In this document: in pieces, positions 1 to 12,243 of the stretch
Numbering within the stretch: the stretch's first letter is position 1
How the letters are laid out: every line of letters starts with the position of its first letter
Source of the DNA: Dillenia suffruticosa
Lineage: Eukaryota > Streptophyta > Magnoliopsida > Dilleniales > Dilleniaceae
Reading direction: 5' to 3'
DNA length: 64,000 nt
Assembly: GCA_033439265.1 (NCBI GenBank)
Contig: JAVTVX010000013.1
Location: 22,114,500 to 22,178,499 of the forward strand
Program-made: the position numbers and the translations under genes
Notes under the pieces: generated by a model
What the model was told of the DNA's origin: nothing
Seen by the model: only the letters and a program-made list of their open reading frames with translations
Database searches by the model: none

Positions 1-53
1 GACCCATCTTATTTGTTTATTCATTTTTTTTACTATGATTGATTTTAAGTAGT

Positions 54-3000
54 AGAGTGCAAGAAATCACTGGTGCAAACAATAACGAGCGGCGTTCAGG
101 GAATATATTGCCACCGCCTGCATTTGAACATCAGAGCAGCAAGATATCATCTGCAGGGAAACCTGTTGCAGCTAGTGCTTTAAACGTAAGATTCTTCTGA
201 AAAAAAAATGTTTTACACTTGGTGTGTATAATTAGTGGTTATATGTTCATTCTTGTTCTTTTGGGAAGCTAAATCCAGTACCTTAGAAACATTTTAGCAT
301 CTCTTATGACCCATTTCTAGTATCTGCAGTATTTGAATGAATGAGTTTGCATTGCACCTTTATCGGTTCACTTTTTTATTCATCTTCATCAAATTGATCG
401 TCATAAATGGACAAGGGTATTCAGAAAAGAAAACATCCCCCTTCTGTTCTCCTTGATAGAAGTGTATGATTGATTTAACTTCATCTTGTCCAAAATGATG
501 AAATAAGAATAGGGAAAAACATGAATCACTTTCTTTCTTAAAGTGGCTCATTGGTTGAGATATTTCTCTGATTCTGTAGAAGTGACTTGTTGGCTTAAGG
601 CATACGCTTATTCTGCATAACATTGTAATGAAAGACAGTGCCCAATCTAGAGCATCTCCTTGAAGGAGATTCCTGATGTATGGAGAGCTTAAGTAGCAGA
701 CACCCCCCCTTTTGTCTGGCTTTAATAAAGGCTTTTGTGAAATGTCCTGTGGACACTGCTGTGAACAATTCACAGAAAAGATGTCTATGCTGGCTTACTT
801 TGTCTGCAAACATGCAATTACGGTGACTTTCCAATCATGGTAGATTTGACAGATGCTGGTTGTCTGATTGGGAGTTCTAAAATTGTTCTTGTTGAATCAT
901 TTTATTGTGGTTTCATATCATGTCATTATGCATCAATTGATTATGGTTTCATATTTTGTGCAGAACATAACTCAGGATTTTGGCCCTTGTATTAATGGCA
1001 GTTGCGGGAAACCTGTTGCACTTCCTGCAGCAGGTTCATGGTAATTGATCAGATCACTTGCATCACTAAATTGGTATGATCAAGTTTAATGCAAATCTTT
1101 TGTACTTCTGTCAGGGTTAAGTGTGTATCTTCTAGACAGCCCCCTGCTTCGGTTTCAGAAGTGCCCACTGTACAGAAGCTGGGAATATCTGGTAGTCCAC
1201 CTGTCTCCTTTTCAGATATTTTAAGCACAAAGAAGTATACTTCTGATGTGGGAAATAGGTCTGCATCTGCTAAAGAACTTTGTGCCGCACAGCCCAATAA
1301 TAAGTTGTTGCGATTGGGATTGAGAGATGAATATGCACCCAGAGATTGTCAAATGGCTGTATCAAATGCCAAAGCAGTTGCCCCCCTAGGTGCAACTTCT
1401 TACATTACTACTTCTAAAGACAACTCATCCAATGTGCTAGCATTCAAGAAGAGTGGTGAAACTCTTGTACCTCCTAGCAGCACAAGTGCTATTAAATTAA
1501 CCAGACCATCATCTGCTCCTGGTCTAGAAAGTTGTTCCAATGCTGCACATGGAAATGATCAGGACTTGTCTTCCGATATGTCATTAGTTAGTATCAAGAG
1601 TAGTCATGAAGAAATATCCTTCATCCCTACTCTTCTAGATGATTCGGTTTCCAATAATTTGTCAGTTTTACCCTCGGGAAGTTTACAAGAAGACAGCGAT
1701 CGTTACTTGAGAGAACCTTCAAACTTGCAAGCAGTGCAGGAAGCCACTGAGAAAGCTGGTGTTGCATGTAATTTGAAAGATGAGGATTCATTAACTGCTG
1801 CCAGACAAGATACTGAGGCTTTTGAAAGCATTTATTACCCACCATCAATGACTTTTTCATATGATACACTGCCAGGTTCAAGTCAGTCAAGTTGTGGTCA
1901 ACTGCAAGAAAGTGATGAATCTTTTCACCCTAGTCCTAAATCTGATCCTGATTCTGAACACAAGATTTATGATGAGCCTTCAGGTTCATTCCCTCTTCAG
2001 TCATTTCTGTTGGGCAGATTTGTCAAGAACAATGTTGGGACTAATCTTCATCAGGATCAGGTTTTTGTTGAATCTCCCAATTCATCCAAAGTCATGAATA
2101 AAGGAAGCTCTGGAAAAATCGATGATGGTGTAGCCAGAGGCAATGAGTATTCCGCTCTGGATTTGCGAGAGGACAGTATAATTTCTGACATTTTGGCCCT
2201 AGACATGGATCCATGGGAAGATTCAATGACCACGACTCGGGATCTAATTACCATGTTGAGCAGAACTGATGAGAAACAGGGTTCTCATAAAGTACTTGGT
2301 TTGCGAAACTTGCATAACTGCAAAGAATCCAGGTTCTCATTTGCAAGAGAGGATGAATTTGCAAATCCATTATCTGATCTCGAGTGTGTTGCCAGTGATG
2401 TAATTAATCTGCTGAATGCTGATACTGCACAAGAGGATGCAAAGGGATGCAAGAATACCTTCAAGAGCAGTTCACGATTCAGTAGTCTCCAGGAGTCATG
2501 TAATGGCTCTGGCTATCATTCTTTTAGCTCTCTATCTGGTTAGTTCACATTCATGCTCTTAGTAAAGTAACTTTGATCTTTATGCTTGCAGATATGGTTG
2601 TTCAGTTTAAGTTCTTGCATCACCTATGCTTGTAACTTGTTTCCCCTTATATCTGTGTGGCACGCCTGACTACATACTGTGAATTCTTGTATGAGAGCTA
2701 GCTTTCTTGGTTTTCTGCAATCTGCATCATGGCTAACATGCTAGTGCATGACTTCATTTCTTGCTGTATCTATTGGTTTTAGAAGTCCTCGAATTAATTA
2801 GCTTCTTTGAAAGAGAGAGCTTCAGGCACTCAGCTTTTACCAACACAGGCCTTTTACCCATTTTTCTCCCAAATGCAATTGAAAGAATATTGTGTAGGAT
2901 GCCTGCCTCTTCTTGTTTTGCAGTGATTCCGTGTGCATGATGTGGATGGTCCTGTGAAAAGTTGTTTACACCTTTGGATTCTTTATTTTCTCTGGTGACA

Positions 3001-4667
3001 ATGACCGCCTTAATTGGGGTGGGGAATGATCTTCATGCCCTACTTTATGTTATCTTTAATTTTCAAGTGATTGTTGCTTCTCGAGTGGTAACTTTTGGAA
3101 TTATATGATAGCAGTGGGTGTCCATTTCATGCATGATGCAATAATCTTGTGCTAGAATGAGCAATGGTGCTGCTAGAATGAGCATTTCATGGATAGCAGG
3201 GTCCAAGGGATAGTAAGACAGGTAGAACTAATTCCAAGTTGGCTTGATTCTAGATGGTCTTGACTCCTGGAATTTGAGAAATTTCAAGTTATATCAAGAC
3301 CAATGTCCAAAATTTAGTGATGATCTTTGACAGTGTTTAATTGCCCGAGAGTTTTTGTGCGTAATTCTACTTTGCTAATAAAAGAAATTAGAGATAAAAT
3401 AATGCACAATTGGAAAGAAATAGCTATACTTATGAAAATCTTGCTCGTTTAGAGATGATTTTGAAAAATTAATTCTTGTTCTTATGTACAAGCAGAGCAA
3501 TGTTGTTGTTGTTGTTTTTTTAATAAATAAATTTAAATAAGATAGCTTTTAAAGTGTGTTTTGTTGAATCTTTGGAACAAACTAATTGTTGTTTGCTTCA
3601 AGGCCATAACTTAAAATTTCAATATGCCCGAGACCCAATGTGGGGATTCATGGATGCTATCTTTCCTCTTCCTGAACTCAATATGCCCAGGGTTCTTGAT
3701 GAGGCTCTTGATCCTATTATCCTCCGATTTGTGATTCTAAAATTAATGAAGACTAGTGGAAATTAACTGACACTAGGAAATTTTCTTCATTAAAAATATG
3801 ACCACATTTTATGCAATAGGAAAATTTTTGGTCTTCTCCGCACTATATTTGTTTATTTAATTGACTATCTTGTAAAGTGTCGTATGATAACGCTGTGTCC
3901 AACACCTCTTAGCAGTTCCAAGAAAACTTTCAACTCCACCTGGCTTCTCGGTGCCCAGCAGGATGCCACCTCCTGGGTTTTCTCCTATTGAGATGGATAA
4001 TCAGGCATTACAAGGCACTGCTGGTTTGTTACTATTCATTGATGTGCCACTCTTTTTTCTTTTTTATTTATTTTTTTGTGTAGTTTGTGATATTTTATTC
4101 TTTGGTCCTCCAGTTAATCAGTCTTTTCAGAAATCCTTATGGCTGGAAAGCCAGTTCCAAGCACCACCACCTCTCGATTCTGGAAAACTTGGGGATGTGG
4201 AATTCAATGATCCTGCTATATTAGCTGTTGGTAGAGGAATAGCATCAGTGGACCTGAAAGCTGACAGCTCAAATATGGGACTGAATTTATCTCCTCAATT
4301 TAATCATCAGATGCTGATGCAGCAATCAGTCTCACCACATGAGAACATGCGGTTTTCAGATCAATATGCAAATAGGTTTCCCTTCTCCAATGATGCATAC
4401 AGCATTCCCACTGGGTTCCTTCAACAATCTCAAGGCAGCAATATATCACCATTTATGCACATGAATGCCCAGCAGTGTAGGAATCCAGATATGGCATATC
4501 ATCCCTGGCAAAATAGGAATGATACCACGAGCACTTCTGACCTGGGTTTCTCAGAATTGCTATCAAAGCAGAGAATGGGATCTAATAAGTTTATGCCTAA
4601 CTATGAGGATTATAATTTCCAAATGCCTGGCCTTGATGAGGTTTACAGCCGAGGATTCATTATGTGA
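54..4667 (+). CDS. CCR4-NOT subunit 4 (CNOT4)-like RNA-binding protein, 3' part
   Basis: This is the C-terminal half of a plant CNOT4-like protein. The family is a RING plus RRM E3 ligase and adaptor of the CCR4-NOT deadenylase complex. The RING and RRM would be encoded upstream of the window, so the gene is partial here. Exons I read: about 54-185, 964-1040, 1115-2538, 3913-4023 and 4114-4667. All junctions are GT-AG and keep frame. The first exon gives RVQEITGANNNERRSGN, typical of the tail just after the RRM. The long third exon (474 codons) is Ser-rich and low in structure. The fourth gives PPGFSVPSRMPPPGFS, a Pro-Gly-Phe motif I associate with plant CNOT4 proteins. The protein ends in GLDEVYSRGFIM. 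The 90-nt last intron (4024-4113) is in frame and open, so its retention would add 30 hydrophobic residues. In Arabidopsis the likely orthologue At2g28540 lies beside RAP2.7, as here. Family call is from remembered motifs. Confidence 0.82.
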
Positions 4668-7600
4668 TTTTCTTGGTGTTGTCTGTGGAAGATGAACCCG
4701 CGATGTCTCTGAAGTAATTAGAGTTTCTCAGACTCGTATGGTTCCTGAACCAGACGATATTTAAAGCTTCTAGTGCTTCTAATTTCGTGTCATAATGCTT
4801 ATAACATCAAATAGCAATAAGGGTGTCACTGCCTCACTTTGTGAATGTTTTGGCGATGTGGATTTGGTAACATGATGGGTGGGCTCTGTGGATGCATTTG
4901 TCTGACCTAAAGCAAGAGCACATTTATTTGATGCAAAAGGCTCCTTTTTCTTGAAGGCTATCCGCTATATTTTGGTCTTAAAGTGATTTGTATACACAAT
5001 GGAAGTGAGGCTTTACTCAATTAAGCAAAAGGGGAATGCATGACTGGACATCACCATTGTCTCGTCATATAAAATTGGTAAGACTTTTATAGTTTATATG
5101 TTCAATGGTGGCATACCAGGATTTCTAGGGTTGCTTATAAAGAAGGTAATGTTCCACTAATGATGTTGGTTTTAGTAGGATATGAGAGAAAGATGGTTCT
5201 CATTTTGGTATCGGCTGAAGTTAACCCTATCCTGCTGGATAATGTTACAAGATTCTTTCATTTTAATTTTCCAGCAAGAAGTGGAGACTCAGGTAAGATA
5301 ATGTGCTCTCTGCCGTGTCAAAAGCTGTCATGCTTTAAATTCAAATATTGTTGATACATGTAGCTATATTTTGTGCCCCTGCTAGTAGAGATGCCTTACT
5401 ATTTATTTGAGTGTTCTTAAGCAGCTAGCTATTTTAAGTATCAGAAAAGTAGGGTAGAGCAGTTATGGTCTTTCTGTTTCTCTCTGTATGGTCTGGTTCT
5501 GCTTGTGCGATAGGGGATGTATGTCATTATGGTGCCTAGGCTTTTCATGAATGCTTTGTGTTGAACTTCGCACAAACCTCCCCGCCCTAGATCTATTTTC
5601 ATTAATAGGGTCTCAGTCAATTATGAGTTTGCATGCTTCTGTGGACTGCACAAAAACAATCAGTGAATGCTGAGCATATTTAACTGCTCCTTTGATGTGC
5701 ATTAGCTCTACTTATCAAGGTTAGGCCCTTGAACTGGTATCCTGTCACACAGATTGCATCCTTAACATTTTGTCTTTGAGGAAGTGTTCTAGAACCATAA
5801 TCAAAATTGGAGTTGGAAATATCTGAACGATTCAATGTGTTGGCCTGGTTTTTTGCTAAGATTTTTCCGGCTTTAATGTTTATATTAGATATTTTATGTG
5901 CACAAAAGTTTTGGAGGCAAGGTCAACATTTATATATCCTTGAAACAAAGAAAAGAGGCCATGGTTATTATGCTAACTATAAACAGCCCCTGGATGCGTC
6001 TTCTATGTATTGTTTTTGATGGAAGGATTAGCATATTGCATGGATATTTAATACATTGCTCATGTTGATATTTATATTCGTTTAATGTTAGATCTAGCCA
6101 AAGGAACTCAATCATCTAGAATACCAAATGCGAAGAGGCTTAGTTGGAGTGAAACATGGTCTTATGTTCCCACGCATGATCCCATCCAATTTGTCATGTT
6201 AATAATTTTTTTTAATAATACCTATATTGTTGTTTGTTGCATATTTATATTTTTGGTGGTTGGATTTTTAATACATCATCAATGATATTTTCCTACTGTT
6301 GTATGCTTAAACATCATTTATTTTATTTTTGGGATGCAGCCCCTTCAAGAAGCTGGTTTGTCAAAGGTTGGGACGGGATTCAAGTTTTCTAAGTTTTCGA
6401 TCTTATCCGGTGACTGGAGCACTGTTTTGTGAAGCAATGCACAACAGCAACTCTAGGACTAAAGGCAGACATTTCATTCAAATCCAAAGGGAGGTCAACC
6501 ACGTGGTCTGGTCCACTAGGCTTTTTTGGGGTGATGCAAAGAATTGACAGATAAATTGCCTCTGGACTGTTCCATTTTGTCCAAATCTATATTTGATTTA
6601 ATGTGCCTCTGTTTGATTAGACTGCATCTAGACACCTACAGTTAGCTTCCTGTAAATAAAGAAAAAAAAATGGTATAAAATTAAATTATACAAAAAGAAA
6701 GAAATTTTTGGAAGGGCAATGTTCTGTCTAGTCTGTGTTGTGTACTGCTGGTTTAAACTATTTTATGATCAGTTTGTAGTATGAATGAAGGGGTTTAAAA
6801 GTGCAGTGTCACTACTTATTGGGTCTCTCTACCTTTTCCTGGTCATCGCCTTGCGAGCAACAGTTTTCCATCACAGATCAGTGTCCCCTGTAGCACTGTG
6901 TAAATGGAGAGGCTTTGATGTATAAGGTCTCTCTGATTGGTTTAGGGAATGGTGTATTTGAAGCCCTGTTGAGTTACTCCGTTAATCCTAGAGTTAATCT
7001 TAGTTCAACTCGATAATTTAATAAGATCTTCCGGGAAAAGCATACCAGATAACCGTATTTAATTCTCTGATCTTTTTCGATGTCATATGGCATTGCTTAG
7101 CCCAGATACAAAAGCCCTAGAAAACCACAAACAGCTTCCGACAAGAGTTGGGTGAAGTTAAAAGCAGACGGTGGCATTTAACGGAGCCAAGCGACGCAGA
7201 GGGTGAGAGAGAGGAGCAGCAATTGCCATTAAACTGTCGTCGATAGACTCAGGAATTGACAGGACAGCAACCTTGTTATAACACAAGACCCTGCTGAGTT
7301 ACCTTGAATAAAAATCGGATGTTGCGAGTGACCAAACGACATTCCCTCATACTTCATGGAGCCCAACAAAGAAAGGAAGAGGAAAAAATGAAATGGGGAG
7401 AAGCCCAAGGCTCCCCACGGTGCTTTAAAAACAGGCCCTCTCTTGAAGTTCGCAGATGAGAGAGAGCGAGAGCGCGAGCGCGAGCGCGCGCGCGCGCACG
7501 TTGAAAAGCCCGGTGGAATAATCCATAAGCTGTCACACCGAGTATAGTGACGTACTATTATTTGGACAGGCTTTTCACGCTGCTCACAAAAAAAAAAAAA

Positions 7601-8150
7601 CACTAGCACGCACTCTCTCTCTGTCCCTGTAATTGTACTGTAATGTTGTGGGGTAGCGACCATGGGGGGGCGGGGGGAGGGGCTGTACCATCTTTAGACC
7701 AAAGCCGAGGAATGCGGAAATCACCCCAAAATCAAAAGGTACAAACCCCATCGATGCAACTGGCCGCCAGATAAGTAGTCTTGCAAATCTGAATTTTCTA
7801 CTTTTTTGGCGGCTCCTTTGATCTTGATTATAAACAAAGTAAGTGGGCCGAGGATATCTGGAGTTGGCAGAGAGGTTAATAGACCTGCTTCAAATCTAGA
7901 TTGAACAATTGGTTTATCTTCCTGGGCTCAATCTGGACAATTTGATGTCTTTGTGACCAAACTAACTCACGTGGGCATCCGAACATGACCGGCATTGCTT
8001 CTATTTATAGTTAATAGTCGATCTTGTCAGAGCACGTTTTAACACCTTCGAGAAAAATGCCTGGCCTCCTTGTTACTGGTGTAAATATTGATTCAATTTT
8101 CATTCTTCTTTAGAAAACTACTTGTTCAATCCGTAAAATCCGCATGAAAT
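4668..8150. other. Spacer downstream of the CNOT4-like gene
   Basis: No gene is supported here. The first few hundred bases are presumably 3' UTR. Short open frames (for example 6085-6285 and 6329-6547) have no recognisable motif or coding bias. A purine-rich tract at about 7455-7500 changes from GAGAGC to GCGCGC, and a G-rich run lies at 7663-7681. Nothing else stands out. Confidence 0.6.
7455..7500. repeat. Compound GA/GAGCGC/GC microsatellite
   Basis: A GA-type repeat grades into GAGCGC units and then into pure alternating GC ending near 7498. Alternating GC of this length can adopt Z-DNA in vitro. No function is implied. Confidence 0.85.
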
Positions 8151-9760
8151 TCACAATTGAATCTCTGAATTTTAAAACACTATAATTGAATATTCAAATT
8201 TTAAAAAAGTATAGGGATTTAATCTTTTCGTCAATGATAACACCGACACGATCGTCAAGCGCTAGTAAGATGTTCACGTGCCACATCACACGTAAACAAA
8301 ATGCTGATATAAAACATGACACATGACGTCAGTTTTTGACACAACAACGTGTCGTGTTAGCAATGGTCAACACCAACATCTTCACCATCATCTTCTGACT
8401 TCGATCTCCAGTTTAGAGAGAGAGAGAGAGAGAGAGATTTTAAAAAACCCAGAAATTTGGCAATCCACTTTTGTAAAATTCATTGGCAATACACATAGCA
8501 GACAACAGTGATGAAATTGATGATGGAAGACGGTGGAAACACAAATTAAATCATGGAAACAAAGAGACCACACAATAGTGAGCTCTTCATTTGCTTCACT
8601 TCATGACTCTGTTCCTCATCATCCTGAAATCGAACGAACGACTAAGGTGATGATGACGAAGACTAATAAAGAATCGAACGTGAACAGACAACTGGTGGAG
8701 ACTGAAAATGCTGAAGACTAATCTCCAAACGACAATGATGATGGAAAGACGATGGTGATGAGAACGATGAAGACGATGATGGACAACCCATGATGAAATT
8801 GAACTTCTTTGGCAATGAAATTGAATATCATTGGCTGGGAATTGAACTCTGATGATTTTTTTTGTTACTGGATCGTATCCAGAGTCATATTTCGATTCGA
8901 AACTTACGGTATCATGTTTAAGTGATTATCCCCTCAATATAGTTTTATATAGTTTTTTATATCCAAGATCCGAATCAAACTTAAAAACTTATTAAGAACC
9001 CTAAACCCTAACGTCACGTCCTATTAGACAAACTTTTTATCGGTGGAATTGAACTCTGATGATAATGAATCGAAAATGGTGATGGAATTGATGGTGAATG
9101 AACTGAAATTGACGGCAACTGGAGCTCGAATAGTGAAGATGAAGGCGATTGAAGATGATTCTGCAAGTGGCGATGAAATCAAAGCAAGGGGCGGTGGCTA
9201 AAGAATGAAGGAGAAGAGTTAATGAAGAAACCAGGGAAATGGACATCAATGATGAAGAATCGAAGGAGTCAAATTTTGGTGGTGATATAGGAGCTCAGCA
9301 ACGGAAATCTAGAGAGCTGAAAAGCAGGCAATCGTGAGCATTGCTTACAGTTGAGGGCCTCTCTCCACCCACCAACGGCAAAAAGAAGCCACCTTGGCAA
9401 CAAGGAATGGTCTATTGCCGCCAGGAGGCCAAGGGCCCCTGCCATGTTGTTGTGGCTTGAAGAACCGAGGTAGAGAGAGAAAAAAGAAGAAAGGATAGAG
9501 TTTTGTGCCGGCCTCGCTCATGTGGTGTGTCACGTCATCATCAAGCTGAGGTGGCACCGTCACATCAGCACATTTTAGTACAGGAGTTATGCCAGCTCAG
9601 ATTGCAACTCCGTCATCTAACACGTCATGCCATCTCAACACCTGATGACCGTATTGGCACAGTCAATAATAATAAAGGAATTTATTATTATACTTTTAGA
9701 ATCTTGAATACTCAATGTTGTTATTAAAAATATTTAGTATTAGTACTAGAAAGGGGGATG
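8150..9760. repeat. Repeat-like region with degenerate GATGA-rich core and a nested SINE
   Basis: There is no credible gene. The left part (8150-8350) and right part (9500-9660) are rich in ACGTG/TCACGTCA-type words. The centre is a degenerate GAT/GAA-rich stretch with a (GA) run at 8417-8438. This looks like an old non-autonomous element, but I found no convincing terminal inverted repeats. A separate retroposon insertion at 8857-9044 interrupts it. Confidence 0.45.
8857..9044 (-). mobile_element. SINE-like retroposon with perfect 19-bp target-site duplication
   Basis: The 188-bp insert is flanked by identical 19-bp copies of ggaattgaactctgatgat at 8838-8856 and 9045-9063. On the minus strand it ends in an A run (seen as T7-T8 at 8857). 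These are hallmarks of LINE-mobilised retroposition. Just before the tail the minus strand reads GTTTCGAATCG (B-box like), then CTCTGGATACGATCCAGTAAC plus A's. Similar tails occur at 46805, 52590 and 54703, so this is one member of a dispersed family. The exact TSD suggests a fairly recent insertion. Confidence 0.85.
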
Positions 9761-10093
9761 TCAATTTGCAAAATGATCACGAAACAACGTCGACCAGTAA
9801 TATTTCAAAATGGTCAAGATAAGCTACATTTACAAGAAGCAATTAAAGGGGGAACTCATTTGCAAATGTCACCCCACTTGATAATATGGTGTTACAAAAA
9901 TCGGTAAGATCAATCTAATTCTTGAATTTAGACAAAAATTGAGAGCCACAATCGGTCTGCTTTGTCTGGGCCACCTCTCCATGAAGTCCCCCACCCCCCA
10001 AAAAAAAAAGATACCACTACCATAAAAATCAGGCTTCTACACTAAAAAGGGGTTATGATGTAGGTGTTAGCGAGTCCGATGGTCAATGAGCGC
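9761..10093. other. Spacer and presumed 3' UTR of the AP2 gene
   Basis: No coding signal. It contains a C6-A10 junction at about 9983-10007, one of a recurring set in this window. The part nearest 10093 should be AP2 3' UTR. Confidence 0.5.
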
Positions 10094-12195
10094 TCAATTT
10101 GGAAGGTGAGGATGACAAAGAAAAGCCGAGGACGAGGCGGTAGTAACTGAGGAGAATCCTGATGATGCTGCAGTAGGGAAGAATGGTGTTGGTGTTGGAG
10201 TAATCCCACCATAAGGGCTTCGCATTTGCCAGGGAAAAATCGAAGAATCATCTTCTATCCTCTTCACTGTTGCTCTCTCCTGATCAAGTCAAAAATTGTT
10301 CAAACAAGTAGGAACTTAAGGTCCTCCTCATAACTCGTCAATGATTATAGGAATTAAAAAGTACTTATTGCAGGAAGAATTCATTCTGCATCTGAATGTC
10401 AAAGGTAAAGGAAAATTGACAAGCATCTAAAATTACTTTCTTCAGTGCAGAAAACTTTTTAAGTATACGCTACGCTATGCACAGTTCTGGTGTTCTTGTT
10501 GTCCGCATTCAAGAACAATCTGTTTCCAGAGAAGGCAAATCTTGTGTACTCTATCATTTGCATCAAGATATTGAAGAGAAATTACCTCATATGTGGGAAA
10601 GAAATTGCGAGGCAAGCCATACCAGATTGGATGGTCCTCAGAAGCCATAGATGTGCCATATGGTTGGTGTCCCATAGCTGTTACTGAAGCAGAGTCATCA
10701 TTCTGAGAAAGAATAGAAAAGCTCTAAGCTAGCTGATCAAACCCACCACCTCAGAATTTAATTGATTCACAGAGTCTCCTTTTAAGTGATTTGCATTTAC
10801 TATAAAGCTAAGCAATAGTGAGCATGCCAACCATCATTACCTTAGTTTCGTCAGAATGCATCAGACTGAAATTGCTCACATTAGTGTTGTATTTTTGGCC
10901 ATCGGCGATATGAGGAAGGGCCATCCCCAAGTTCAGGTCAAGATTATGGATCAAATTAATGTCTGAAGAAACAGAAACACTAAAGTTCAATAAACAGAAA
11001 CGAGGTAAAGGTTCAAACAGAAGCACATGTTGTGAAACATGGAACACCACCTCCATTATTAGCATCGGCAATTAATTCCTTATGATACAGGCTTGGCTCA
11101 AAATTGGTGACAGCCTCTCTTCCATTGCATTTAATTGCAGCAATGTCATAAGCCCTGGTTTCCAGGAACAAAAGTGCATCAATGTTGCAGAGACAAAACA
11201 ACGTTTTCAAACACAAGGGAAAACGAATTTTTGACTATCCGGACCTTGCAGCTTCAACTTCAGTGTCAAATAATCCAAGATATAAATACCTGCGAGAAAA
11301 AATTTCATTTTGCAACTAAGACATCACCCCGATTATGATTCGCATAACAAAACTCGATAGCATTTACAATTTATCAGATTAACAATTATATATAAACACC
11401 AAATTTGAAAAACAATCAGAAGTTAATTCTTACTTCTTGCCTAGAAACTGACTCATCCGAGCTTCCCATCGTCCACATTTGTGCAATGTCACTCCCCTGT
11501 ACTTGGAGCTTCCCCTTGAAAACCCAGTGCTGTGTCGTCGAAGAATTTGCACAAACTCTTCCTTAGTTAAATTCCTCATCTACCAAACACAAGAATAACA
11601 AGCACAACAATTATGCCAAAAACTTCATATGAAACCCAATTGAATTCGTTCAATCTAAGGTACTTAAAACGAACCTGCTTCATATCTTCCTCATAATCAC
11701 TTAGATTAAAGTTAATATCTGCATCAACTCCTCTGAACTTAATCGCAGCTCTATCATATGTTCTAAAATTACAAAAAAACAAACCAAACATTATCTCACT
11801 CTTTTATGACTTACACGATTTTTTTTTTTTTTTTGAAAAAATGAATATCTGAGAAATCATAAACATAACATATTTTCTAATTACCTTGCCGCAGCATGTG
11901 CTGTGTCAAATCCACCTAATTCAAACAATAAAATAAACATATTAAAAAGAAATCCAAATAATAAAAAACCTAAATAATTCCCTGTCCACATATTTTTATG
12001 TGAGAGTGAGAAGTAAAATAATACAGTATTCTGCTTCTTACCCAAATACACTTGTTTGCCGCAGTCCCTGTTAAGAGAGAGATTAGTAAAACATCTAAGC
12101 GATTAGTAAGACGAATGTGATTCAATCTTAGAACACAAATACACGCTCGGAGATTAGTAAAATAACGAAGCTATTAATGAGATTAACATGACTGA

Positions 12196-12243
<48 letters not shown>

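Noticed and set aside
3554-3766. Open frame within the large CNOT4 intron
   Set aside because: No recognised domain, no support from splice sites in frame with flanking exons, and no homologous segment known in CNOT4 proteins.
8150-9760. Mutator-like element bounded by ACGTG-rich ends
   Set aside because: Ends share words but no aligned terminal inverted repeats or 9-bp target duplication could be found.
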